Positions 14,920-23,145 are shown, counted from the first letter of the stretch. The stretch: DNA of 45,635 nucleotides from a virus (IMGVR_UViG_3300031999_001333:1-45635); one strand, 5' to 3'. The notes: generated from the letters alone by a model not told the origin. Translations and numbers: made by a program.

Positions 14920-16404
14920 ATGAACAAAAAAGAATCATTAGTAGAAGATACATTTATCCAATTAAAGAATTTGGAGGATGTAATCGCGGAAAACGCACAA
15001 GGAATACTTGCATCAACAATGAAGCAAGAAATCAAAGAATTAGTAAAAGAATCTCTGAACGAACAAGAAGACGAGGATGAGATTGAACTAGATGCAGAGG
15101 TTGATACCGACGCTGATAACGACGAAATGGAAATGGATATGGATTTTGATGACGAAGAAATGGATGTAGATACTGATATGGATTTTGATGACGAAGAAAT
15201 GGATATGGATATGGATGTTGAAGATGATACTATCGACTTAACAGGAGCTTCAGACGAAGAAATTCTTCGTGTGTTTAAGGCAATGGGTGACGAAGATGGA
15301 ATCATTGTAAAAAAAGAAGGTGGAATGTTACATTTATCAGACGATAATGAAGATGTTGAATACATGGTCCAACTTGGAGAATCTGATGACGAAATGGAAT
15401 TGGACGAAATGTACGATGAGGATGAAGACGAAATGGAAGAAACCGAAATGTACGAAGATGAAATGGAAGATGAAGAATCTGAAGGAGTTATCTATGAGTT
15501 AGAACTTGACGATATGGGTAATGAAGAAGAAATGGATATGGATATGGATTTTGACGACGAAGAAATGGATTTTGAAAAAACTCCAAGTCGTAGATTGAAA
15601 CCAATCGACAGTAAATATTTTGATATGACTGAAGAAGACGATGATGATGAAGAAGACGAAGAATACGTAATGGAATCTTCTAAATTTAAATCCAAAGGAG
15701 TTGGAATGGGTAGTGCATCTAAATTCAAATATGACAAAAAACCAAATCAAGGAGAAGGTTTCAAAACAAAAATGAAACAAGGAACCAGAGGAGTTGGAAT
15801 GGGTAAAGCTAAATTTGAATATAAAGAAGAAGTTAACAACACTGATGTTGAAAAAAAATCAACGAGAAAACCAATGGTTAAGAAACCTATAGTTAAAAAA
15901 GAAGAGACGAAAGAAGCTTCAAGAACATTGGGTAACGGAAAAAGATGGGGTAGAAATGGTTTAGATAAACCTAAAGCAGCTCCAAGACATTTACGTGTTG
16001 AGTCAACAGAAGTTGAGTTAAACTTACTTAGAGAAAAAAACGAAGAGTATAGAAAGGCACTTAATCTTTTCAGAACAAAGTTAAACGAAGTTGCAACATT
16101 CAATTCAAATTTAGCATACGCTACGAGATTGTTTACTGAACATTCAACAACAAAACAAGAAAAGATTAACATCTTAAGAAGATTTGACAGTGTAGATACT
16201 CTTAAAGAATCAAAAAATCTTTACAAATCTATTAAAAACGAACTTTCAAGTACAAGTACTACGGATAACACAATTACAGAATCATTAGAAAGAAATGTTG
16301 TTAAGACACCATCAAGTGGATCGGCAATGAATCTAATTGAATCTAAAACTTATGAAAATCCACAATTCTTGAGAATGAAAGATTTAATGGGAAAATTAAA
16401 ATAA
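14920..16404 (+). CDS. Acidic prohead scaffold/core protein
   Basis: Position between the prohead protease and the major capsid protein, together with composition, indicates the scaffold (T4 gp22 equivalent). The 494 residues start with a helical region containing V-I-A-E and L-V-K-E-S-L-N-E-Q, which offer possible protease sites. Residues about 48-245 are very acidic with a repeated D-M-D-F-D-D-E-E-M-D unit. Residues 250-370 are Lys-rich and contain a twice-repeated G-V-G-M-G element. The last 120 residues are a coiled-coil-like helix ending R-M-K-D-L-M-G-K-L-K. Scaffolds of this group nucleate the capsid shell through their C-terminus and are degraded during maturation. Sequence identity to gp22 is not evident, so the call rests on synteny. 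Confidence 0.8.
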   Translation: MNKKESLVEDTFIQLKNLEDVIAENAQGILASTMKQEIKELVKESLNEQEDEDEIELDAEVDTDADNDEMEMDMDFDDEEMDVDTDMDFDDEEMDMDMDVEDDTIDLTGASDEEILRVFKAMGDEDGIIVKKEGGMLHLSDDNEDVEYMVQLGESDDEMELDEMYDEDEDEMEETEMYEDEMEDEESEGVIYELELDDMGNEEEMDMDMDFDDEEMDFEKTPSRRLKPIDSKYFDMTEEDDDDEEDEEYVMESSKFKSKGVGMGSASKFKYDKKPNQGEGFKTKMKQGTRGVGMGKAKFEYKEEVNNTDVEKKSTRKPMVKKPIVKKEETKEASRTLGNGKRWGRNGLDKPKAAPRHLRVESTEVELNLLREKNEEYRKALNLFRTKLNEVATFNSNLAYATRLFTEHSTTKQEKINILRRFDSVDTLKESKNLYKSIKNELSSTSTTDNTITESLERNVVKTPSSGSAMNLIESKTYENPQFLRMKDLMGKLK

Positions 16405-16436
16405 AAATAAATAAAAACAAATAAAAAACCAAAAAA

Positions 16437-18287
16437 ATGGGAGCATTATTAGAATCAGGTCTTGTTGGTAACATCGGGTTGAAACACCTTAAAGTTATCA
16501 AAGAAGATACTATTAACAAATGGGACAAATTAGGGTTCCTAGATGGACTTAAAGGTCATCTAAAAGAAAACGTAGCTCAATTGTATGAGAATCAAGCGTC
16601 TTTCTTGATTAACGAAGCAACTTCAGAAGGTTCTAACGGAGCATTCGAAACAGTTGTTTTCCCAATCGTAAGAAGAGTTTTCTCTAAATTATTGGCTAAC
16701 GATATCGTTTCTGTACAAGCAATGAACTTACCTATCGGTAAATTGTTCTACTTCGTGCCTAAAATTCAAGGTTACCAAACAGGTAGTGGTAACAACATTA
16801 CAGGTGGAGAACACTACGCACCAATTGGTTCACCAAATAACCCAACAATTGATTCTAACGCAATCAATGCAGGATACACAGGAGCTAACGCTTACGCAAA
16901 AAATCTTTATGATTTATTTTATGAAGGTGGTGAAACTGGTTTAGATCCTCCAGGATTGTTTGATTACTCTAAAGGTCAGTGGACTGCGGTTACTGCGGAT
17001 GCTGATATCCAAGTATGGTCAGGAGGTAATTTAATTGATTCTTTAGCACCTGTAGGAAATATCAGAAAAATAATTTTGAAAATTTCAGGATTTAGAAATG
17101 CTGGAGCTGGTAAATTAGTTGGTCCTGATGGTAATGAAATGGATTCAGAAACATTCTTGTCTGATCTTAAAATTATTGCAACAACAGATTTATCTGCATC
17201 TACAACACCTTGTAATGTAACTAAAGATTCTGAAGGTAACTTTATTCCATTGTTGTTCAGAGTTGTTACTCAACAATACGGTAAAGGTATCGTACAATAC
17301 GGATCAAGATATACTACAACATTCCCTGGAACATCAACAACAGGTGGTAACGGTGGATCTTTCCAAGATATTTGTGATACTGATGGATATATCTATGTTG
17401 AAGTAGATCTTTCTTGCCCTGTATGTGCTGATTGTGACTCAACATCTTTAGATGGTTACACAGGTACAACAATTTTTTCAGGAGCATCAGGTGATTCATT
17501 TACTGCGGTTTATAGAACTTACAAAAATATGGAGTTTGAAGATCAAATTGGTGAAGTTTCTTTTGATTTGGAATCTGTAACAGTTTCTGTATCTGAAAGA
17601 AAATTAAGAGCTCAATGGTCTCCTGAAATGGCACAAGACGTTGCAGCATTCCACAACATTGATGCTGAAGCTGAATTAACGGCTTTATTGTCAGAACAAG
17701 TGGCGGCTGAAATTGACCGTGAAATTTTACGTGACTTGAGAAAAGGTGCGGCTTGGAACTTACGTTGGGATTACAACGGATGGAGAAGAATTGCACAAAC
17801 AACATCTTATACTCAAAAAGATTGGAATCAAACTTTGATTACTGCAATCAACCAATTGTCAGCACAAATCCACAAATCTACATTGAGAGGTGGAGCTAAC
17901 TGGATCGTAGTTTCTTCTGAAATTTCTGCAATCTTTGATGATTTAGAATACTTCCACGTATCTAACGCATCTCCTGAACAAGATCAGTATAATATGGGTA
18001 TTGAAAGAGTTGGTACTTTACAAGGTCGTTACCAAGTATATCGTGATCCTTACTTCCCACCAAACACAGTTTTGATTGGACACAAAGGAACATCATTGTT
18101 AGACACAGGTTACATTTACGCACCTTACGTACCGTTACAATTAACACCTACAATGTACAACCCATTCAACTTTACACCGATTAAAGGTATAATGACGAGA
18201 TACGCGAAAAAAATGGTAAATAATCGTTTCTACGCCAGAATTACTGTTGATGGAGTTAGAACATTTGATTTAAGAGAATTGAGATAA
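16437..18287 (+). CDS. Major capsid protein (T4 gp23-like)
   Basis: This 616-residue shell protein is a HK97-fold member of the gp23 group. Matching segments include V-F-P-I-V-R-R-V-F, Q-A-M-N-L-P-I-G-K-L-F-Y, R-K-L-R-A-Q-W-S-P-E-M-A-Q-D, E-I-D-R-E-I-L-R-D-L-R, G-G-A-N-W-I-V-V-S-S, and the C-terminal K-M-V-N-N-R-F-Y-A-R-I-T-V. A maturation site is likely at Glu60/Ala61 (F-L-I-N-E then A-T), very near the known gp23 cut after residue 65. The protein is longer than gp23 because of an extra mid-region (about residues 190-350) that holds a Cys cluster C-P-V-C-A-D-C. The gene follows the scaffold by 32 nt and ends in a strong terminator. Confidence 0.95.
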   Translation: MGALLESGLVGNIGLKHLKVIKEDTINKWDKLGFLDGLKGHLKENVAQLYENQASFLINEATSEGSNGAFETVVFPIVRRVFSKLLANDIVSVQAMNLPIGKLFYFVPKIQGYQTGSGNNITGGEHYAPIGSPNNPTIDSNAINAGYTGANAYAKNLYDLFYEGGETGLDPPGLFDYSKGQWTAVTADADIQVWSGGNLIDSLAPVGNIRKIILKISGFRNAGAGKLVGPDGNEMDSETFLSDLKIIATTDLSASTTPCNVTKDSEGNFIPLLFRVVTQQYGKGIVQYGSRYTTTFPGTSTTGGNGGSFQDICDTDGYIYVEVDLSCPVCADCDSTSLDGYTGTTIFSGASGDSFTAVYRTYKNMEFEDQIGEVSFDLESVTVSVSERKLRAQWSPEMAQDVAAFHNIDAEAELTALLSEQVAAEIDREILRDLRKGAAWNLRWDYNGWRRIAQTTSYTQKDWNQTLITAINQLSAQIHKSTLRGGANWIVVSSEISAIFDDLEYFHVSNASPEQDQYNMGIERVGTLQGRYQVYRDPYFPPNTVLIGHKGTSLLDTGYIYAPYVPLQLTPTMYNPFNFTPIKGIMTRYAKKMVNNRFYARITVDGVRTFDLRELR

Positions 18288-18309
18288 TCAACAACTTAAA
18301 ATAACCCTC

Positions 18310-18342
18310 AAAAGGAGACAAGTAATTGTCTCCTTTTTTTTT
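18310..18342 (+). terminator. Rho-independent terminator after the capsid gene
   Basis: AAAAGGAGACAA (18310-18321) pairs perfectly with TTGTCTCCTTTT (18326-18337) around a 4-nt loop, followed by T residues to 18342. Confidence 0.9.
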
Positions 18343-18350
18343 ATTCCATA

Positions 18351-18358
18351 TATTTATT
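18351..18358 (+). promoter_or_regulatory. TATTTATT element, candidate late promoter
   Basis: CATATATTTATTAAAAAAC, 14 nt before the ATG at 18373 and directly after the capsid terminator, so the next gene has its own transcription unit. Confidence 0.4.
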
Positions 18359-18372
18359 AAAAAACATATTGT

Positions 18373-19341
18373 ATGAGAAATTTATTATTAACATTTATTT
18401 TGGTATCATCCACTTTTATGGGGTTCTGTCAAAATGTATTATTTAGTGAAAATATCGGTACCGCAGTATCTACAGCAACAATTTCAGTAACAAGTAACCC
18501 TTTTCAAAACAGTAGTTTAACTTTTGGTGGAACTGCAGACACTAGAATAACCGGATTATCAACAGGATATGTTGGGGCTAGCGGAAATAGGAATGTATTT
18601 TTAACACCTACAGTAGGAACTAATTTTCAAATATCATCAATTTCAACAATTAATAGATATAATTTTAAATTATCATTCGGTGCATTTAAAAGTACAAACG
18701 CATCTAATATGTCTGAATTAACATTGGAATATAGTATTGATGGAATTAAATATTTCCCAATAACAATTCCAACCCAACCAACGGGAACAGGAACTTCCTC
18801 TTGGAGGTTAATCTCCGACATTGTATTACCATCATCGGTGAATAATGTTTCAAACCTTAGATTGAGGTGGAAACAAACATCCTCAACAATTCAATTTAGA
18901 ATTGATGACATTAAATTAACCAACGAAACCGCATTACCTATTGAATTAATTCGTTTTGATGGTAATGCCGTATCAAATACTGTTCACCTATATTGGTCAA
19001 CCGCTTCAGAACAAAATTCAGATTATTTTTTAATTGAAAAAAGTTTTGACGGAATTGATTGGAATTTAGTTGGTTCTGTGAAAGCGGCAGGTAATAGTAA
19101 CCAAACAATTGATTATTCATTTATAGATAATGATTTAAAATTTGGCGTATCGTATTACAGATTAAAACAATTTGATTTTGATGGGGAATTTAAAATTTAT
19201 TCTGTAATTGCAATTGATAATAAAATAAAAAAAGATGTTATTAAAATTATTGATTTAACAGGTAGAGAAGTTAACGAATACTATAAAGGATGGGTTGTGA
19301 TTTATTATGACAATCGGGAAATAATTAAAACCTATCAATAA
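18373..19341 (+). CDS. Secreted protein with type IX secretion-like C-terminal region
   Basis: This 322-residue protein starts with a signal peptide (MRNLLLTFILVSSTFMGFCQ, cleavage near residue 20). Residues about 25-185 are Ser/Thr-rich and beta-strand-rich, resembling a jelly-roll or adhesin-like domain (…F-R-I-D-D-I-K-L at its end). Then comes L-P-I-E-L-I-R-F-D-G, the start of an Ig/FN3-like module typical of Bacteroidota type IX secretion substrates: S-T-A-S-E-Q-N-S-D-Y-F, A-A-G-N-S, Y-Y-R-L-K-Q-F-D-F-D-G. Last is a short sorting-domain-like end, I-K-I-I-D-L-T-G-R-E-V, then a Lys-containing tail. Such proteins are exported by Sec and then moved to the cell surface by the host T9SS. The gene is flanked by its own promoter-like element and terminators, like a moron. 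The domain calls are from pattern recognition. Confidence 0.8.
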   Translation: MRNLLLTFILVSSTFMGFCQNVLFSENIGTAVSTATISVTSNPFQNSSLTFGGTADTRITGLSTGYVGASGNRNVFLTPTVGTNFQISSISTINRYNFKLSFGAFKSTNASNMSELTLEYSIDGIKYFPITIPTQPTGTGTSSWRLISDIVLPSSVNNVSNLRLRWKQTSSTIQFRIDDIKLTNETALPIELIRFDGNAVSNTVHLYWSTASEQNSDYFLIEKSFDGIDWNLVGSVKAAGNSNQTIDYSFIDNDLKFGVSYYRLKQFDFDGEFKIYSVIAIDNKIKKDVIKIIDLTGREVNEYYKGWVVIYYDNREIIKTYQ

Positions 19342-19372
19342 TAAAAATAAATCAATGAATTATAATCGTGAG

Positions 19373-19400
19373 GGGGTAAATGGTAATTTACCCCTTTTTT
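19373..19400 (+). terminator. Rho-independent terminator
   Basis: GGGGTAAAT (19373-19381) pairs perfectly with ATTTACCCC (19386-19394) around loop GGTA, followed by six T. It ends the first secreted-protein gene. Confidence 0.9.
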
Positions 19401-19435
19401 CATGCTCTAAATATTTTTTTTTAATTGTATCATTG

Positions 19436-19443
19436 TATTTATA
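19436..19443 (+). promoter_or_regulatory. TATTTATA element upstream of a structured leader
   Basis: ATTGTATTTATAGG, 101 nt before the ATG at 19545, much further than at other genes. Transcription starting shortly downstream would begin at about the first base of the structured element at 19449. Confidence 0.4.
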
Positions 19444-19448
19444 GGTAT

Positions 19449-19519
19449 AAGAGCTCAACCCGCCCAAGGAAGTTGGGGGTTCCATAGAACGGTTCTTCAA
19501 GTGAGACTTATGTTTTTTT
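19449..19519 (+). ncRNA. Candidate structured leader or small RNA (three-way junction)
   Basis: This stretch is about half G+C in a region that is otherwise about 70% A+T. A consistent fold can be drawn by hand. P1 pairs AAG (19449-19451) with CTT (19507-19509) and CTCA (19454-19457) with TGAG (19502-19505). P2 pairs ACC and CCCAA (19458-19467, with a CG bulge) with TTGGG and GGT (19473-19480) around loop GGAAG. P3 pairs AGAA (19486-19489) with TTCT (19493-19496). A run of seven T (19513-19519) follows P1. It could be a riboswitch-like attenuator, a translation regulator for the secreted-protein gene, or a separate 70-nt RNA. It matches no RNA family I recognise, and no start codon opens the one frame that is free of stops. 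Confidence 0.4.
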
Positions 19520-19544
19520 ATTAACATACAAAAAATATAAAGTC

Positions 19545-21509
19545 ATGCGTAATTTTCTATTCATTCTATTAACTTTTTTAAGTTTTAATCTTTTTTCACA
19601 GTATTGTAATTTAGCAACAACTAATGTTCCAATAACACCAACAACAACCGCACAATTAACAACTTCTTATAATTCTGGAAGGAGAGCATTTAATTTTGTT
19701 GCAACCGCAGGATGTACTTATGTATTTGAAACCTGTGGGCTTTCAACTGCGGATACATATTTAAGATTATACTCAACAGGAACAGGAGGTACTGTTTTGG
19801 TGACAGGTGATGATAATTGTGGATCACAATCAAGAATTACTTGGACTTGTACAACAAGTGGGACTTACTCAATATTAGTAACAAATTGGTCTTGTGCGGC
19901 ATTAAGTGTTGCAACTCGCGTAAGATTTTATATATCAGGTTGTGTAACCCCATTTAACCCCTGCTCAAGTATAACAACACTTTCTTGTGGTGTTGCAACA
20001 ACATTCACCATTTCATCGGGGAATGGATTGTATAATCCCCCATCAACTAGTTGTGGGTTCACTACCCCAGGACGAGAAAGAATATTTCAAATTACCCCAA
20101 CGGTATCAGGAAATTATACAATCTCTCAACCAACAAGTTTTGGTTATATTGATTGGTTTTATAAATTATCATCAGGGGGATGTAACGGAACTGGATGGAC
20201 TTGCATTGACGACATTTCAACGGGAAATATCGGTAATTCAAATGTGAATATTCCATTACTTGCCGGACAAACATATTATATTATGGGAGATCCGGAAACA
20301 ACGGGTGGTGGTTCGGTAACATTTACGTTAAATTGTCCCGTATTACTACCATCAAATGATTTAATATGTAATGCAATAACCATCAATTGTGGTACAACAT
20401 TAAATGGTACAACAGTTAACTCAACTAATAGTGGAGTTGGTGAAGGTGGGTCATGCGGAACATCACAAACAACAGGTGGTGTATGGTATAAAGTTGTTGG
20501 TACGGGAGATTTAATGGTGGTATCTTTATGTGCAACTGCTTGGGATTCAAAAATATCTCTTTATCAAGGTACTTGTACGATACCTACTTGTATTGGTGGG
20601 ATTGACGATGACGGACCGTCTTGTGTGGGATCATCATCATCGTATCAGTGGGTGTCATCATTGGGAACTACTTATTGGATTTTGGTTCACGGGTATTCCA
20701 CAACATCATCATTTTCATTGAGTTTAACTTGTTCTCCACCCCCATCTATTGGTCCTTGTTTTGCAACATCTCCGTGGACAGTATTAAATATGCCAACATC
20801 TCCGTCTACAGTTTCATCCACCTGTTTAAGTGGGAATGGTCAATTTACTGATGAATATAGTACTTGGAATACAGGTATTGCTGGTACCATATATAATGTT
20901 CAATCAAGTTTATCAACAGATTGGGTTACAGTGACTGTTGGTTCACCTTCGGGTACTGTTGTTGGATATGGTACAACCCCAATTTCATTTACCGCACCAT
21001 CAAATAATACTTATTATGTTCACATAACAACAAATGGTTATTGTATGAACGATGCAAATTGTAGGGATATCACAGTAAATAGGATTTCTTCTTTACCAAT
21101 TGAGTTGGTATCTTTTAATGGTATGAAAAAGAATGGTGATAATTTTTTATATTGGGTAACCGCTTCTGAAAGGGATAATGATTATTTTACATTAGAATAT
21201 TCTATTGACGGAGAATTTTGGTTGGACATTTCAAATATAAATGCTGCTGGTAACTCACAACAAGAATTGTCATATTCATATATTCATAAAACATATGATA
21301 GAAGTGTCACCAATTATTATAAATTATCTCAAACCGATTTTAACGGTGTGAGAACATACTTTAATGATGTTGCGATTACCAACACCCCAAATCAAAAAGA
21401 AGTGGTTAAAATCGTTAATACCATAGGACAAGAGGTAAATTCGTTTTCACCTAATGGAATGTATTTTGAAATCTATGACGATGGTTCAATAATGAAGGTG
21501 ATGAAATGA
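19545..21509 (+). CDS. Secreted adhesin-like protein with type IX secretion-like C-terminal region
   Basis: This 654-residue protein has a signal peptide (MRNFLFILLTFLSFNLFSQ, cleavage near residue 19-20). The body contains at least two or three repeats of a Cys-containing beta domain resembling the pre-peptidase C-terminal (PPC) type: F-N-F-V-A-T-A-G-C-T-Y-V-F-E-T-C-G, D-T-Y-L-R-L-Y-S-T-G, G-T-Y-S-I-L-V; later W-D-S-K-I-S-L-Y-Q-G-T-C and W-I-L-V-H-G-Y. The end is L-P-I-E-L-V-S-F-N-G, T-A-S-E-R-D-N-D-Y-F, A-A-G-N-S-Q-Q, Y-Y-K-L-S-Q-T-D-F-N-G, then V-K-I-V-N-T-I-G-Q-E-V and a short strand pair, matching the 18373 protein and T9SS sorting regions. It is probably displayed on or released from the host surface. 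The gene has its own promoter-like element and long structured leader. Confidence 0.82.
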   Translation: MRNFLFILLTFLSFNLFSQYCNLATTNVPITPTTTAQLTTSYNSGRRAFNFVATAGCTYVFETCGLSTADTYLRLYSTGTGGTVLVTGDDNCGSQSRITWTCTTSGTYSILVTNWSCAALSVATRVRFYISGCVTPFNPCSSITTLSCGVATTFTISSGNGLYNPPSTSCGFTTPGRERIFQITPTVSGNYTISQPTSFGYIDWFYKLSSGGCNGTGWTCIDDISTGNIGNSNVNIPLLAGQTYYIMGDPETTGGGSVTFTLNCPVLLPSNDLICNAITINCGTTLNGTTVNSTNSGVGEGGSCGTSQTTGGVWYKVVGTGDLMVVSLCATAWDSKISLYQGTCTIPTCIGGIDDDGPSCVGSSSSYQWVSSLGTTYWILVHGYSTTSSFSLSLTCSPPPSIGPCFATSPWTVLNMPTSPSTVSSTCLSGNGQFTDEYSTWNTGIAGTIYNVQSSLSTDWVTVTVGSPSGTVVGYGTTPISFTAPSNNTYYVHITTNGYCMNDANCRDITVNRISSLPIELVSFNGMKKNGDNFLYWVTASERDNDYFTLEYSIDGEFWLDISNINAAGNSQQELSYSYIHKTYDRSVTNYYKLSQTDFNGVRTYFNDVAITNTPNQKEVVKIVNTIGQEVNSFSPNGMYFEIYDDGSIMKVMK

Positions 21510-21511
21510 TT

Positions 21512-21724
21512 TTATTTAGATAATACTCTAATTGATTTTGAAATTATTTCGGATTCACCTATTGTAAACGCACCTCTATTATGTGCCGCTTTAACTGACT
21601 CCACCAAATAGTAAATTGAGTGTTCTTTATCCATTGATGATAAAATAATATCCAAGTGATCCTCCGTTAAAAGATTTATGGTTCCAAATAAATTACCATA
21701 GTTTTCTGTTTGTTCTTCTTCCAT
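21512..21724 (-). CDS. Small acidic hypothetical protein, 70 residues
   Basis: The protein starts M-E-E-E-Q-T-E-N-Y-G-N-L-F-G and continues with two predicted helices (H-L-D-I-I-L-S-S-M; Y-Y-L-V-E-S-V-K-A-A-H-N-R-G). Balanced composition and two helices suggest a genuine small protein. It ends 2 nt from the end of the convergent plus-strand secreted-protein gene, and its start faces the promoter-like element of the divergent gene at 21769. No family was recognised. Confidence 0.6.
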   Translation of the reverse strand: MEEEQTENYGNLFGTINLLTEDHLDIILSSMDKEHSIYYLVESVKAAHNRGAFTIGESEIISKSIRVLSK

Positions 21725-21739
21725 TTTAGTATTGTTTGA

Positions 21740-21747
21740 TATTTATA
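21740..21747 (+). promoter_or_regulatory. TATTTATA element in a divergent intergenic gap
   Basis: TTGATATTTATAATAATAG, 21 nt before the ATG at 21769. On the other strand it reads TATAAATA, 15 nt before the minus-strand ATG at 21724, so it might serve either gene. Confidence 0.4.
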
Positions 21748-21768
21748 ATAATAGATAAGTTTGTTAAA

Positions 21769-22689
21769 ATGTTAAATGATATCATAAAAAAAGTTTTAAG
21801 GGAAGCTACTTCAGATAGTGGGGGTAGTCGTGGATCATATATTGCACCATTATCGTTGGGGATTAGAAAGTTCAAGGATAATAATACGGCTCCATTTACG
21901 ATACCCGTTTCTAAATATGATAGTCCTATGTTAGAATTTGATAGTTATGACGGGAAAATGGACGAAACAAAAAAACAAATTAAAAAAATAGAATCTAAAG
22001 CAAAGAAAGTTACTAATTATATCAAAAACAACCCACAATCAACATTTAGTGATGAAGATGGTAATAATATAAACCCAACTCCCGGTAAGAATAAGAAAGT
22101 AGTTCCAATTAAAGAAAGCTCAACCTCAATATCATCAGGGGAATATACCGGTCCGATTGAACTTGGTTTAAAAAAATGGAAAAAATATCATTTAGAACCA
22201 TTTACCGAATTTGTTGATACCGAATTTAATCATCAAAAAAAACAAAAAACAATGAAGAATAATATTAAAAAAGTTGTAGGTGTTTGGGAAAAAAACTCTG
22301 AAGGAACTTACGATACATATGAACACGATGTTGATTTTATTAAAGAAGATTTGGCGGTTTGGTTTGGAACAAAGAAAAAACCAAAAGGTTCTAAACAACC
22401 AAAAGGTCCTTGGGTTGATATATGTAAAAAAGTTGACGGAAAACATCCCCCTTGTGGTAGAAGTGACTCTGATAAGGGTTCTTACCCAAAATGTCGTGCT
22501 GCGAGTGTTGCAGGTAAGATGAGTGATTCGTCAAAAAAAGCCGCTTGTCAACAAAAACGAAAAGCCGAGAAAAAAGATACTCAAACAGGTAAAGGTCAAA
22601 AACCTGTTATGACATCATACAAACCAAGAAAAGAATCTATTGATGTATTAGTCAACAGAATCATTACCGAGATTAGAAATTCTTTCTAA
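21769..22689 (+). CDS. DUF5872-type protein with an internal duplication
   Basis: This 306-residue protein has three parts. The first 12 residues, M-L-N-D-I-I-K-K-V-L-R-E followed by A, look like a capsid-targeting leader. Residues about 16-180 hold two copies of a unit: S-x-G-x-Y, x-x-P-[LI]-x-L-G-[IL]-[RK]-K, then x-x-x-x-x-P-F-T. The C-terminal part has the DUF5872 pattern: E-D-L-A-V-W-F-G-T-K-K-K-P-K-G-S, W-V-D-I-C-K-K-V, H-P-P-C-G-R, Y-P-K-C-R-A-A-S-V-A, and a Lys/Ala helix. DUF5872 proteins are basic, recur in cyanophage-like and other large viruses, and their function is unknown; Cys and His could bind zinc. The start at 21769 was preferred to a TTG at 21736 that lies inside the promoter-like element. 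Confidence 0.78.
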   Translation: MLNDIIKKVLREATSDSGGSRGSYIAPLSLGIRKFKDNNTAPFTIPVSKYDSPMLEFDSYDGKMDETKKQIKKIESKAKKVTNYIKNNPQSTFSDEDGNNINPTPGKNKKVVPIKESSTSISSGEYTGPIELGLKKWKKYHLEPFTEFVDTEFNHQKKQKTMKNNIKKVVGVWEKNSEGTYDTYEHDVDFIKEDLAVWFGTKKKPKGSKQPKGPWVDICKKVDGKHPPCGRSDSDKGSYPKCRAASVAGKMSDSSKKAACQQKRKAEKKDTQTGKGQKPVMTSYKPRKESIDVLVNRIITEIRNSF

Positions 22690-23088
22690 AACACTGTGTA
22701 AGGAGTTTTTAATTTGAGAATTAATTTTTTCCTCATAATTTAATCTTCTTTTTTCTGTTTCACCGTCAAAAATTTGTGTGATGCGTTCCCAATCTCTTTT
22801 GGTTAATTTAACACTATAATGATATACGTGATTAGTTAAATCTACTCTACCATTATCCATTGTTATGAACAATCCCATTTCTTTATTCTCAATGTATCTT
22901 TTGTTTGACATTGGAGCAATCATAAATTTAGTATTGGGGTGTTTGATCGCTTTTAAACAAATCTTAAAACAAGTTTTTTCATACGATGTTTCTTCGTCCT
23001 CATAAGTGGGGACAAACGAATTTTTCTTTACCGATAAATACAATCTTAATTTTAACCTTCTAAAAAATCTTATAACTCTTTTTTTCAT
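22648..23088 (-). CDS. Hypothetical basic protein
   Basis: This 146-residue protein starts with an Arg/Lys-rich helix (M-K-K-R-V-I-R-F-F-R-R-L-K-L-R). It continues with a probable alpha/beta domain containing K-F-M-I-A-P-M-S-N-K-R-Y-I, G-L-F-I-T-M-D-N-G-R-V and V-Y-H-Y-S-V-K-L. The ordered alternation of strands argues for a real gene. Its 3' end overlaps the convergent 21769 gene by 42 nt. It lies upstream of no obvious partner; the region to its right begins the minus-strand tail-associated genes. No family was recognised. Confidence 0.65.
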   Translation of the reverse strand: MKKRVIRFFRRLKLRLYLSVKKNSFVPTYEDEETSYEKTCFKICLKAIKHPNTKFMIAPMSNKRYIENKEMGLFITMDNGRVDLTNHVYHYSVKLTKRDWERITQIFDGETEKRRLNYEEKINSQIKNSLHSVLERISNLGNDSVD

Positions 23089-23145
23089 ATCATTATTTCT
23101 ATGAATGAAATATATGAAAAAAATTTAGTTAAGACAAATGTTAAA

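Noticed and set aside
19441-19524. Stop-free frame across the structured leader, possible small protein
   Set aside because: No ATG or other credible start lies upstream in frame; the compensating pairings favour an RNA reading.
21736-21768. Upstream TTG start for the DUF5872-type protein
   Set aside because: It is inside the TATTTATA element; the ATG at 21769 gives the leader pattern shared with other head-type proteins.
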